Source: an uncultured Clostridia bacterium (lineage in GTDB: Bacteria > Bacillota > Clostridia > TANB77 > CAG-508). From it: 34,868 nucleotides of DNA. The notes under the pieces are model-generated. The model saw only the letters and a program-made list of their open reading frames with translations, was not told the origin of the DNA and searched no databases. Location of the stretch: positions 90,469 to 125,336 of the forward strand of contig CASYFC010000005.1 of assembly GCA_949482135.1 (NCBI GenBank), written 5' to 3'. Positions 1-9,665 of this stretch are shown in pieces. Numbering within the stretch: the stretch's first letter is position 1; every line of letters starts with the position of its first letter. The translations under genes and the position numbers were made by a program.

Positions 1-2897
1 CAATAAAATTATTAGATCAAGATGAAAAAGAAATTACAGATTACAAAATAAAAATTTCAGGTGAAGATGATTTTACAGATAAAAAAATAAACAATATATT
101 TGATAAAGAATTTGATATATATCTACCAAAAGAAAATAAATCAACAACTAAAGTAAGATTACAATTATCTTATTCGAGTTATGAAACAAAATCAACATTA
201 TGGGAAACAGAAACAGAAGAAGATACAGATAAATATCAACCAGTAATATTAATAACTAGAGAAAATACACCACACATTCAAAATGTAGAAAAAACAATTA
301 TAAGACATATAAATGATTTAGCTTTAAGAAAATATATTGTAAAAGTAAATGATACAACATATAACAGAATTCCAGTAGTAGATGTTACAGGTTTAAAAAA
401 TGATTCAAGTACGACAGCAACTTATAAACATAGCAAAGAACCAATAAAAGTATCAGCAGGAGATACAGTTGTTTATGAAATAAGAGTGTACAACGAAGGT
501 GATACAGATGCTGATGGTACTGTAATTATTGATGCTCTTCCAAAGGGATTAGAGTTTGTAGAAGATAGCCAAATAAATAGAACTTATGGCTGGGAAAAAG
601 TAGCTACAGGAGAAAATGTAGATGTTTATAAAACTGAATACTTAAAAACTTCAAAAATCGAAGGATTTGATAAAGAATCAGATTCACAATTAGATAGTAA
701 ATCAGTTCAAATAGAATGTAAAATAGCAAACAATGCTAAAGCAACATCAGTATTAACAAATGTTGCAGAAATCGAAGATGATTTAAATATTGACGATAGA
801 GACTCAACTCCATCAAACAATGATTATACAAAAAAAGATTATGATACATCAAAATACACTGGAGATACAAATAATAAATCAGATTTAACAGATAGTAACT
901 ATTATTATAAAGGTGTTGAAGATGATGATGACTTTGAAAAAGTAATAGTTGAAGGAAAATCATTTGATTTAAGTTTAAAGAAATTTATTACCAAAATAAA
1001 TAAAGCAGCTCCAAAAACAAGTAGAGAACCACAAGTAGATGTTACACCACTAAAAAATGGAGAAACAAATGCTAAATATACAACTGTTAAAAATTCTTTA
1101 TCAGTAAAAGTTGGAGATATCGTAACATATACAATAAGAGTATATAACGAAGGTGATTTAGCAGGGTATGCTGAAGAAGTAGCAGATTATTTACCAGCAG
1201 GGTTAGGATTTTTAGTTGGACATACAACTAATATTGATAATTATTGGTCAATTCCTTCAAGTTCTAAAACTGTAAAATTAGAAACAATTGCAAATGCAAA
1301 AAGCAATTTATCAGTTGATGATTTTAACGATATCAAAAATCTATCAGAAGTTGATGTAGTAGTGGGGAGTGTAAAACTAACTTCAAATAAATTAAAAGCA
1401 TCAGATACAGATACTAAAAATTTAATAAATGGTTTTGATAAAGAAAATGGAACAAAATTAGATTATAAAGATATTCAAGTTGCATGTATTGTATTATCAA
1501 CAGATACAGAAAACAATAATTTAAGAAATATTGCGGAAATAACAAAAGATTTAGATAATAATAAAGAAGAGGTAACAGATAGAGATTCAAATCCAGATAC
1601 AGTAGATCCAAACAACTACCCTGGAGATGATAAAAATGATGATGATCATGATTATGAATTATTAACACCTGAAAAAGAAAAAGAGTTTGATTTAAGCTTA
1701 CAAAAATTTATAACAGGATTAAATAATTCAAAAGTTGAAGGAAGAGAACCAAAAATCTCAAAAACATCAGATGGAAAAATTAAATTTACATCAGATGTTT
1801 CTGCATTACAAGTAGCCAATAATGATTTAATAACATATACAATAAGAGTATATAATGAAGGTGATTTAGCAGGGTATGCTAAAGAAGTATCAGATAATTT
1901 ACCAGCTGGATTAGAGTTTGCAGTAAATAATAGTACAAACGTAAAATACGGATGGAGATTATATGATAAAAATGGAAATGAAACATCTAATTTAAGTCAA
2001 GCAACTAAAGTAAAAACAGATTACTTATCAAAAGAAAAATCAGAAGCAAGACAAGAAAATAATTTACTTAAACCTTATGATAAAGATGCAAATAAATTAG
2101 ATTATAGAGATTTACAAATTGTATTTAAAGTTGTTGAAAGCAACATAACAAGTAAAGACAGAAAAATTAAAAATATTGCAGAAATTACGGATGATCAAGA
2201 TGAAAATGGAAATACGGTTGATGATAGAGATTCAACACCAAATAATAATAAAGAGGGTGAAGATGATATCGATACTGAAGAAGTATATGTAAAATACTTT
2301 GATTTAGCATTAAAGAAAGATTTAATAAAAATAATTGTTATAGAAAATGGAACAACAAGAGAAATCTCAGTACCATCAAGTGCGGGATTACAAAAAGTTG
2401 AAGTTCATAGAAACAGAATAAAATCTACACAAGTAAAATTTGTTTATAATATAACAGTTAAAAATGAAGGTGAAATTGCAGGATATGCAACAGAAATTAA
2501 AGATCATATTCCAGAAGGATTAGAATTTGTTCAAGCAGATAATCCACAATGGACTAAAGTATCAGATAGAGTTATAACAACAAATGCGTTATCAAATAAA
2601 TTATTACAACCAAATGAAACTGCATCAGTTCAAGTAACTTTAAAATGGATAAATGGTGATGGAAACTTCGGTTTAAAAACAAATGTGGCTGAAATAAGCG
2701 CACATAAAAATGATAGCAATTCACCAGATATAGATTCAACACCAGATAATAATAAACCAGGTGAAGATGATATAGATGATGCACCAGTAATGCTAGAAAT
2801 TTCAACAGGTACAGCTCCAACATATATTGCTTTAACAACAACAGTACTTGCAATTTTAACAACTGGTATAATCTTAATTAAAAAATATGTTTTATAA
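1..2897 (+). CDS. DUF11-like repeat surface protein, C-terminal part (5' truncated)
   Basis: The reading frame is open from base 3 to the stop at 2895-2897 (about 964 codons), so the true start lies upstream of the window; the GTG at 486 is internal. At least four repeat units begin near 315, 963, 1686 and 2298 with a D-L-(A/S)-L-(R/K/Q)-K pattern. Each continues through YTIRVYNEGD-like and LPAGLEF-like strands to an Asp-rich end such as DDRDSTPNNN. This matches the DUF11 / 'conserved repeat domain' type of extracellular beta-sandwich. A hydrophobic helix (about 2812-2880) and a KKYVL tail end the protein. It is inferred to be exported and to project from the cell as a stalk or adhesin; ligand unknown. 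No LPXTG is present, but ISTG lies just before the helix and could be a variant sorting signal. The organisation is clear; the function is not. Confidence 0.8.
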   Translation, partial: IKLLDQDEKEITDYKIKISGEDDFTDKKINNIFDKEFDIYLPKENKSTTKVRLQLSYSSYETKSTLWETETEEDTDKYQPVILITRENTPHIQNVEKTIIRHINDLALRKYIVKVNDTTYNRIPVVDVTGLKNDSSTTATYKHSKEPIKVSAGDTVVYEIRVYNEGDTDADGTVIIDALPKGLEFVEDSQINRTYGWEKVATGENVDVYKTEYLKTSKIEGFDKESDSQLDSKSVQIECKIANNAKATSVLTNVAEIEDDLNIDDRDSTPSNNDYTKKDYDTSKYTGDTNNKSDLTDSNYYYKGVEDDDDFEKVIVEGKSFDLSLKKFITKINKAAPKTSREPQVDVTPLKNGETNAKYTTVKNSLSVKVGDIVTYTIRVYNEGDLAGYAEEVADYLPAGLGFLVGHTTNIDNYWSIPSSSKTVKLETIANAKSNLSVDDFNDIKNLSEVDVVVGSVKLTSNKLKASDTDTKNLINGFDKENGTKLDYKDIQVACIVLSTDTENNNLRNIAEITKDLDNNKEEVTDRDSNPDTVDPNNYPGDDKNDDDHDYELLTPEKEKEFDLSLQKFITGLNNSKVEGREPKISKTSDGKIKFTSDVSALQVANNDLITYTIRVYNEGDLAGYAKEVSDNLPAGLEFAVNNSTNVKYGWRLYDKNGNETSNLSQATKVKTDYLSKEKSEARQENNLLKPYDKDANKLDYRDLQIVFKVVESNITSKDRKIKNIAEITDDQDENGNTVDDRDSTPNNNKEGEDDIDTEEVYVKYFDLALKKDLIKIIVIENGTTREISVPSSAGLQKVEVHRNRIKSTQVKFVYNITVKNEGEIAGYATEIKDHIPEGLEFVQADNPQWTKVSDRVITTNALSNKLLQPNETASVQVTLKWINGDGNFGLKTNVAEISAHKNDSNSPDIDSTPDNNKPGEDDIDDAPVMLEISTGTAPTYIALTTTVLAILTTGIILIKKYVL
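1123..1889 (+). repeat. near-identical 59-bp direct repeat inside the surface-protein gene
   Basis: Bases 1123-1181 and 1831-1889 match over 59 bp with two differences. They encode the same strand-turn segment (TYTIRVYNEGDLAGYA) of repeat units 2 and 3. The surrounding sequence is clearly less similar. This suggests recent unit duplication or gene conversion within the array, and the two copies could recombine to change the number of units. Confidence 0.75.
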
Positions 2898-2910
2898 TAA
2901 CATAAAATAA

Positions 2911-2940
2911 AAATGGATTCTGAAAAGAATCCATTTTTTT
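2911..2940 (+). terminator. rho-independent terminator after surface-protein gene
   Basis: A perfect 9-bp stem (AATGGATTC at 2912-2920 with GAATCCATT at 2927-2935) and a 6-nt loop are followed by a T run to 2940. It sits 14 bp after the stop codon and separates the surface-protein gene from addA. Confidence 0.9.
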
Positions 2941-3012
2941 GTATATTAATTGTAGAAAAATTTCTTAGAATATAGTATTATACATATAGAAATTTCAGAG
3001 AGGAAATTATTT

Positions 3013-6000
3013 ATGAATTGGACAAAAGAGCAAAGTGATGCAATATATAAAAAAGGTTCTAATATATTAGTTGCAGCAGCAGCACGGAAGTGGAAAGACT
3101 GCTGTGCTTGTTGAGCGTATAATTCAAAAGATTTTAAACGAAAATGTAGATATAGATAAACTTTTAGTTGTTACATTTACTAATGCAGCAGCTTCTGAAA
3201 TGAGAGAAAGAGTGTTAGAAGCAATTTATAAAAAGTTAGATGAAGAGCCTGATAACGAAAATTTGCAAAGACAAATTATTCTTTTAGGTAAATCTAATAT
3301 ATGTACAATACACTCATTTTGTTTAGATGTAATAAAAAATAATTTTTTTGAAATAGATTTATCTGCCAATTTTAGAATTGGAACAGAAGAAGAGATTGAA
3401 CTTTTAAAACAAGAAGTATTAGAAGATGTTTTTGAAGAATTATATGAAGACGAAGATGAAGATTTTGCTAAACTTGTAGATACATATACAGGATATAGAG
3501 GAGACGAATCTCTAAAAGAGCTTGTACTTTCAATTCATAGATTTATGCAAAGCTCACCTTTTCCAAATGAGTGGCTTATAGAAAAGGTTTCAATGTTTGA
3601 AAATAAAGATGAAAATTTAGATTTTGCTCAAAGTATATGGGGAAAAATTTTGCTTAAAAATCTTCAAGAAGAAATTATAGATGGAGTAAATAGCTTAAAG
3701 CTCATAAGAAACAAACTTGAAACAGTATATGAACTTGAAAAATATAAACTAACAATAGAATCAGATATAGAAATTTTAAAAAACTTATATGACCAAATAA
3801 ACAATTCATGGGATGATGCTTATAATTTTTCAAGTGAAATGAAATTTAAATCATGGCCAATTGATAAGAAAATTGCAATGGATTTAAAAGATGAAGCAAA
3901 GGCTTCTAGAGATGTTGTAAAAAACAAATTAATGAAATTAATAAAAGAAATTTTAATATATGATTCTAAATCTGCTTACAAAGATATTTATGAAATGCAT
4001 GATATATTAAAAAAACTAGAAAATGTTATTATAGATTTTGATAACCAATTTAAAAGTAAAAAAAGAGAAAGAAATATAATAGATTTTAATGATATTGAAC
4101 ATTATGCATTAAAGATTTTAGTTAAAAAAGATAAAAATGGAAAATATGCTCCAACAGAAGTTGCTAAAAAGTATCAAGACAAATTTGAAGAAATTGCAAT
4201 TGATGAATATCAAGATAGTAACCAAGTTCAAGAATATATTTTAGGTACAGTATCTCGTGGAAATAATTTATTTATGGTTGGTGATGTTAAACAAAGTATT
4301 TATAAATTTCGTCAGGCTTGTCCAGAATTGTTTTTAGATAAATATAATAGATATTCATTAGATGGAAACGAGAATGGTTTAAAAATTCAATTATTTAAGA
4401 ATTTTAGAAGTAGAAAAAATGTACTAGATGTTACAAATAAAGTTTTTGAAAATATTATGAGTGAAAACTTAGGTGATATTGATTATAATGAAGATGAATA
4501 TTTAAATCTTGGAGCAGATTTTGAGGAAATTGAAAATGGACTTGGAACAGCTGAACTAGATATAATAGATTTAAAAGAAGATGAGCAAATTCAAGCTTGG
4601 ATTGATGATGATGAAGAACAAGAAAATGAGTCATTAAAGTTATTAGAAAAGGAAGAAATAGAAGCAAAATTTGTTGCAAAAAGAATTAAAGAATTAATCG
4701 AATCAAAGGTACAAGTAAAAGACAAAAAATTAGGATATAGAGATATAACTTATAAAGATATAGTAATACTTCTTAGAAGTACATCTCGTTTAGCTCCAAT
4801 TTTTGAAAAAGAATTATTAAGACAAGACATACCAGTTTTTTCAGATAGTTCAAATGAATATTTGGATACAGTTGAAATCCAAACAATTATAAGTTTACTA
4901 AAAGTTTTAGATAATCCTATTGATGATATTTCTCTTGTATCAGTATTGCGTTCAGAAATAGGAACATTTACAGATAATGAAATTTTAGAAATAAGACTTT
5001 GCAATAGAGAAGAAGACTTCTATCATAGTTTAGTAAATGCAAAAGAAATTCTAAAAGGAGATTTAAAAGAAAAAGTAAAAATATTTTTGGGAAAAATAGA
5101 TAAGTGGAGAAATGAGACAGATTATTTAAGTTTAGCAGAGTTAATATGGGAGATTTATACAGATACAGGATTTTATAATTATGTAGGATTAATGCCAAAC
5201 GGTTCTTTAAGACAAGCAAATTTAAAAATGCTTTTTGAAAGAGCAAAAGAATATGAAAAAACAAGTTTTAAAGGATTATTTAATTTTATAAAATTTATTG
5301 AAAAGCTAAAATCAGGAAATAGTGATATGTCAGCTGCTAAGATAATTGGAGAAAATGAAAATGTTGTTAGAATTATGAGTATTCATAAAAGTAAAGGACT
5401 CGAATTTCCAGTTGTATTTTTATCTAGCACTTCTAAAAAAATAAATATGCAAGATTTAACATCAAATTTATTATTACATCAGAAAATTGGAATAGGACCC
5501 GAGTACATAAATTATGATAAAATGGTTGAATATTCAACATCTGCAAAAGATGCTATAAAAATAGTTATTAAAGAAGAAAATATTTCAGAGGAAATGAGAA
5601 TTCTGTATGTAGCATTAACAAGGGCGAAAGAAAAATTAATAATTACAGGAACTTCAAAAGATTATTTAGATGAACTTGAAAAGAAAAAAGAAATTTTAAA
5701 AATATATAACTCTAAAGATGGAAAAATTAATCCAATTTTACTTAAAAAATACATATCTTATTTAGACTGGATAGAGCTTGTATTTTTAAATAGTACAAAT
5801 AACAATATGATAACTATTAATGAATATAAGAAAAAAGATATTATTCAAAATGAAGAAGAAAAAGAAGTTCAAATAAGAGAATTTAATTTTGAAAAAGAAA
5901 TTGATTTAGAAAAATATGAAAAAGAGTTTTCATGGGAATATGATTGGAAGATCGCAACAACTTTGCCTATAAAAAGTACTGTTAGTAAAATTAAAGAAAT

Positions 6001-6613
6001 GCAAAATGAAGGAATTGATTTTGAAAGTTTAAATAATAAAGAAGTTGGTATAGCTAGCATAACTCCTGAGTTTATGGAAAAAGATGAATTAATTACTGCA
6101 AGTAGAAAAGGAACTTTAATGCATTTATTCTTACAGAAGATTGATTTTAAAGAAGAATATAATATTCAAAAATTAAATGGATTAAAAGAAAAATTAGTAG
6201 CAAATCAAATTATATCAGAAGAGGAAAGCAAGTTTATAAATATTTCTAAAATTCAGAACTTTTTAGAATCAGATATAGCAAATAAAATTAGAAAATGCAA
6301 AAAAATAGAAAAAGAAAAAGCATTTTGTATTAAAATAAAGGCAAGTGATGTATTTGAAGAAGCAAAAGAAGAAGAAATATTAGTACAAGGTATTATAGAT
6401 TTATATGCAATAGATGAAAAAAATAGTGTAATTTTATTAGACTATAAAACAGATTATGTAGAAAATGGAAATGAAGAAACTTTAATACAAAAATATCAAA
6501 AGCAACTACAATTATATAAGGAAGCAATAGAAAATGGACTTAATTTAAAGGTAAGCCAAGCATATATTTATTCGCTATATTTGAATAAAGATATTGAAGT
6601 TAAAATTATGTAA
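3013..6613 (+). CDS. addA: AddA helicase-nuclease, frameshifted at the Walker A motif
   Basis: ATP-dependent helicase/nuclease subunit A of AddAB, which processes double-strand breaks for recombination. The ATG at 3013 follows AGAGAGGA (2997-3004) and encodes the UvrD-family opening MNWTKEQSDAI, then ILVAAAA. There the frame breaks: after four GCA codons an extra C (3085) shifts translation to a nearby TGA. Without it the protein reads AAAAGSGKTAVLVER and continues intact to 6613, about 1199 aa, close to the usual AddA size. Visible motifs are FTNAAASEM (Ia), DEYQD near 4202 (II), GDVKQSIYKFR (III), NFRSR (IV), SIHKSKGLEF (V) and VALTRAKEKL (VI). The C-terminal RecB-type nuclease shows GIIDLYA and LLDYKTD near 6434. 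A TTG start at 3071 would remove the N-terminal Q-motif region. No addB lies next to it in this window. Family assignment is certain; whether the break is real is open. Confidence 0.93.
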
Positions 6614-6617
6614 ATTA

Positions 6618-6646
6618 TTTACAAATAATGTTAAATGTTGTATAAT
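6618..6646 (+). promoter_or_regulatory. sigma-A-type promoter
   Basis: TTTACA (6618-6623), 17-bp spacer, TATAAT (6641-6646), just after the addA stop. It fits independent transcription of the two small membrane-protein genes that follow. Confidence 0.75.
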
Positions 6647-6683
6647 TAAAAATGTAATATTATTTATAAGTGAGGAAAATATT

Positions 6684-7346
6684 ATGTCTAGAATGAAAAC
6701 ATTCTTATTATATTTTCTAGGAATTGTTGGATTTTTTATTTTATCATTAATTCTAGAAGATGCATTAATAGGAAATATGTATAAAAAGATGGATGGAAAT
6801 ATTCAAGATAATGGATATGCTATTGTTGTTGAGGGAGTATCTGGTAGGGCAACAAATGTAAATGGATATATGAATTTCAGATTATCAAATATTACATCAT
6901 CAAAACAAAACAATTATTATGCCAAAATTGATTTATACAGCAAGAGAGGTTTACTTGCTGCTACAAAATATGTAGAAATAGGTAATATAGATCCAAACGG
7001 ATATAGAGATTATAAAGTTAAGTTTAAAGGAACAGAATTGAAACGTTATAATATTTCTGTAATTTCAGAAAGCGAGCTTCCAGATAAAACTAATATAATA
7101 AATCTTTTCGGCTGGGAAATTGATTTAACAGATGTATTTGGAATGGACTTAACAAATGCTACACTTTTTGGAGTTAAACTAACAGATTTATTTAGCTGGG
7201 ACGGAATAGTAAATACAGCCAAAACAGGATGGAATTTCTTCATTAACTTTGCAAGCAATATTCCATGGTGGGGGTATGCTATAGGAGCTGGTATAGTGCT
7301 TTGGCACATGCCTGCAAAATTCATATTTGGAATATTTCCATTTTAG
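6684..7346 (+). CDS. hypothetical two-TM membrane protein with extracytoplasmic beta domain
   Basis: The start is set at ATG 6684, preceded by GTGAGGA (6670-6676) and a good promoter. A longer in-frame start at 6594 would overlap addA and lie upstream of the promoter. The 220-aa product has an N-terminal hydrophobic helix (about residues 5-23), a polar middle of roughly 120 residues, and a C-terminal hydrophobic stretch rich in Trp and Gly (SNIPWWGYAIGAG and onward). The middle, with NGYAIVVEGVSG and YRDYKVKFKG, looks like a small beta-sandwich of the FxLYD type, but this is only a resemblance. It lies 19 bp before the next membrane-protein gene, so the two probably form a bicistronic unit. 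No function can be assigned. Confidence 0.75.
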   Translation: MSRMKTFLLYFLGIVGFFILSLILEDALIGNMYKKMDGNIQDNGYAIVVEGVSGRATNVNGYMNFRLSNITSSKQNNYYAKIDLYSKRGLLAATKYVEIGNIDPNGYRDYKVKFKGTELKRYNISVISESELPDKTNIINLFGWEIDLTDVFGMDLTNATLFGVKLTDLFSWDGIVNTAKTGWNFFINFASNIPWWGYAIGAGIVLWHMPAKFIFGIFPF

Positions 7347-7365
7347 ATGAAAGGATACAAAAGAG

Positions 7366-7752
7366 ATGAGTGACAAAAATAATAAAAAAGCAAGTGATTT
7401 TATAGAATTTTATATGGGAATAATGCTAATAGCAGCAGGAATATTTTTCTTATTAAGTAAAGCAGTAGTTCATTCAGGATTTGGAACATGGAGTATTGCA
7501 GGAATAAATATTTCTACAGGATTGGTTATAATTCCACTTATGATAGGAATTGTGTGGCTTGTAAATAATCCCAAATCAATAATAGCAAGATTAATCACAA
7601 TTGCTGGCTCAATATTTATTGTTGCATCAATAATAATGAGTATTAGAATCACATTCACAACAACATCAATGTTTGATTATGTAGTAATGATGCTACTTAT
7701 GGCGTTAGGGCTAGGAATGTTTTTAAAAGCATTATTTATGGCTAGAAAGTAA
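7366..7752 (+). CDS. hypothetical four-TM membrane protein
   Basis: A 128-aa, very hydrophobic protein. The ATG at 7366 follows AAAGGA (7350-7355), 19 bp after the previous stop. A short charged N-terminus (MSDKNNKKASDF) precedes about four membrane helices: FYMGIMLIAAGIFFLL, ISTGLVIIPLMIGIVWLV, a helix around ITIAGSIFIVASIIM, and YVVMMLLMALGLGMFL. It ends in the positively charged tail MARK. It shares a promoter with the preceding two-TM protein and is closed by a strong terminator, so the pair may act together in the membrane. I do not recognise the family. Confidence 0.75.
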   Translation: MSDKNNKKASDFIEFYMGIMLIAAGIFFLLSKAVVHSGFGTWSIAGINISTGLVIIPLMIGIVWLVNNPKSIIARLITIAGSIFIVASIIMSIRITFTTTSMFDYVVMMLLMALGLGMFLKALFMARK

Positions 7753-7775
7753 AAAAGTAAATATAAAAGAGTAAA

Positions 7776-7806
7776 AGAAGCATATAGAAAATATGCTTCT
7801 TTTTTT
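7776..7806 (+). terminator. rho-independent terminator
   Basis: A perfect 10-bp stem (AGAAGCATAT 7776-7785 with ATATGCTTCT 7791-7800) and a 5-nt loop are followed by a T run to 7806. It ends the two-gene membrane-protein operon. Confidence 0.92.
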
Positions 7807-7827
7807 GGGGAAAAGTAATTTTTTTCC

Positions 7828-7856
7828 TTGCTTAAAAAAAGTAATTAATATATAAT
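7828..7856 (+). promoter_or_regulatory. sigma-A-type promoter of the transketolase operon
   Basis: TTGCTT (7828-7833), 17-bp spacer, TATAAT (7851-7856), placed between the upstream terminator and the first transketolase gene. The transcript could run through to the terminator at 15167-15212. Confidence 0.75.
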
Positions 7857-7894
7857 TATTTTGGAATAATATTATATGATAGGAGAATTTGTTT

Positions 7895-8698
7895 ATGGTA
7901 GATTCATTACAAAAAAAAGCTAAAAATATCAGAAAAAATATTGTTGAAATGGTATATCAAGCATCATCTGGACATCCAGGAGGTTCATTATCAGTAGCTG
8001 ATATATTAACAGCACTATATTTTTCAGAATTAAGAATTAATAATGTATCAGATGCCAATAGAGATAGAATGGTATTATCTAAAGGACATTGCTCACCAGC
8101 ATTATATGCAACACTTAGCGAAAAGGGATTTATACCAGAAGAAGATTTAAAATCATTTAGGAAAACAACAAGTTACTTGCAAGGTCATCCTGATATGAAA
8201 AAAATATCTGGAGTAGATATGACTTCAGGGTCTTTAGGTCAGGGATTATCTGTTGCAAACGGAATGGCATTAGCAGGAAAACTAGATAATAAAGACTATA
8301 GAGTATATTGTGTAATGGGAGATGGAGAAATACAAGAAGGTCAGGTATGGGAAGCAGCAATGACATCGAGTCATTATAAATTAGATAATTTATGTGTAAT
8401 AGTAGATAACAATAATTTACAAATAGATGGAAAAATATCAGATGTAATGACACCATATCCAATAGATAAAAAATTTGAAAGTTTTGGATTTAAAACTTTA
8501 GTAATAGATGGACATAATTTTGATGAAATACTAAATGCATTTCAAATAGCAAGGCAAACAAAAGGAATGCCAACAGCAATAATAGCAAAAACAATAAAAG
8601 GAAAAGGTGTATCTTATATGGAAAATCAAGCAGGATGGCACGGAAAAGCTCCAAATGAAGAAGAATATAAAATGGCAATTGAGGAGCTAACAAAATAA
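7895..8698 (+). CDS. transketolase, N-terminal (TPP-binding) subunit
   Basis: The N-terminal half of a split transketolase, which with its partner moves two-carbon ketol units between sugar phosphates in the non-oxidative pentose phosphate pathway. The start is ATG 7895 with AGGAGA at 7881-7886; the TTG at 7889 is a poorer choice. The 267-aa product shows SSGHPGGSLS, LSKGHCSPALYA, LQGHPD and MTSGSLGQGLS. It also has the thiamine-pyrophosphate/Mg motif, from GDGEIQEGQVWEA to the closing DNNNLQ. The stop is 15 bp before the second subunit. The split form is common in Clostridia and archaea. The cofactor motif is complete, so activity is expected. Substrate choice, for example transketolase versus a related ketol-transferase, cannot be decided from sequence alone. 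Confidence 0.95.
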   Translation: MVDSLQKKAKNIRKNIVEMVYQASSGHPGGSLSVADILTALYFSELRINNVSDANRDRMVLSKGHCSPALYATLSEKGFIPEEDLKSFRKTTSYLQGHPDMKKISGVDMTSGSLGQGLSVANGMALAGKLDNKDYRVYCVMGDGEIQEGQVWEAAMTSSHYKLDNLCVIVDNNNLQIDGKISDVMTPYPIDKKFESFGFKTLVIDGHNFDEILNAFQIARQTKGMPTAIIAKTIKGKGVSYMENQAGWHGKAPNEEEYKMAIEELTK

Positions 8699-8713
8699 AG
8701 TGGAGGAGAAATT

Positions 8714-9643
8714 ATGGATTTTAATAATAAAAAAGCTACAAGACAAAGCTATGGAGAAGCTTTACTTGAACTTGGAAAGAAAAATGAGAATGTTGTTGTA
8801 TTAGATGCAGATTTAGCAGGAGCAACAAAAACAAATATATTTGCAAAAGAAATGCCTGAGAGATTTTTTGATATGGGAATTGCTGAGCAAGATATGCTAG
8901 GAACAGCAGCAGGTTTTGCAACTTGTGGAAAAATTCCATTTGCAAGTACATTTGCTGTATTTGCAACAGGAAGAGTATATGATCAAATAAGAAATAGTAT
9001 ATGCTATCCAAATTTGAACGTAAAAATATGTGCTACACATTGTGGTATTACTGTAGGAGAAGATGGAGCAACACATCAAATGTTAGAAGATATTAATTTA
9101 ATGAGAGGTCTTCCTAATATGACAGTGATTTCTCCATCAGATGATACAGAAGCCAGATGGGCTGTACAAGAAGCAGCCAAGATAAATGGTCCTGTATATA
9201 TAAGATTTGGTAGAGCTGCAACACCTATAATTTATGATGAAAATTACGAATTCAAATTAGGAAAAGCAATTCAATTTGGTGAAGGAACAGATGCTACAGT
9301 GTTTGCAACTGGAATTATGGTAGCTGAAAGCTTAAAAGCTAAAGAAGAATTAGAAAAAGAAGGAATAAATATCAGAGTAGTAGATATTCACACAATAAAA
9401 CCAATCGATAAAGATATAATTATAAAATGTGCAAAAGAAACCAAAAAACTTATTTCAATAGAAGAACATAGTATAATTGGTGGTTTAGGATCTGCTATTG
9501 CAGAAGTTTTAGTGGAAAACTATCCAGCGAAACTAACAAGAATGGGAATGAAAGATTGTTTCGGAAAATCTGGAAAAGCTCAAGAATTATTAGAATATTT
9601 TGGATTAACAAGCAAGGAAATTATAGAAGAAGTAAGAAAATAA
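8714..9643 (+). CDS. transketolase, C-terminal subunit
   Basis: The partner half of the split transketolase, 309 aa, with the pyrimidine-binding and C-terminal domains. A strong GGAGGAG stands just before ATG 8714. GIAEQDMLGTAAG carries the conserved Glu that activates the thiamine ring. Other family segments are FASTFAVFATGRVYDQIR, THCGITVGEDGATHQ, DINLMRGLPNMTVISPSD and the C-terminal ISIEEHSIIGGLGSA. It is translated from the same transcript as the N subunit. The following giant hydrolase gene begins only 22 bp later with no terminator between, which is an unexpected operon partner for a sugar-metabolism enzyme. Confidence 0.95.
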   Translation: MDFNNKKATRQSYGEALLELGKKNENVVVLDADLAGATKTNIFAKEMPERFFDMGIAEQDMLGTAAGFATCGKIPFASTFAVFATGRVYDQIRNSICYPNLNVKICATHCGITVGEDGATHQMLEDINLMRGLPNMTVISPSDDTEARWAVQEAAKINGPVYIRFGRAATPIIYDENYEFKLGKAIQFGEGTDATVFATGIMVAESLKAKEELEKEGINIRVVDIHTIKPIDKDIIIKCAKETKKLISIEEHSIIGGLGSAIAEVLVENYPAKLTRMGMKDCFGKSGKAQELLEYFGLTSKEIIEEVRK

Positions 9644-9665
9644 ATTTTTATAAAGGATAAAAGAT

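Noticed and set aside
3071-6613. addA starting at TTG 3071
   Set aside because: It begins inside the Walker A region, gives QQQH in place of AAAA, and loses the conserved N-terminal motif that is present in the other frame from ATG 3013 with a good ribosome binding site.
8490-8693. Minus-strand open frames opposite real genes, rich in Leu, His and Tyr (here and at many other places)
   Set aside because: Low-complexity shadows caused by AT-rich codons such as GAA, AAA and ATA on the + strand; no ribosome binding sites or known domains.
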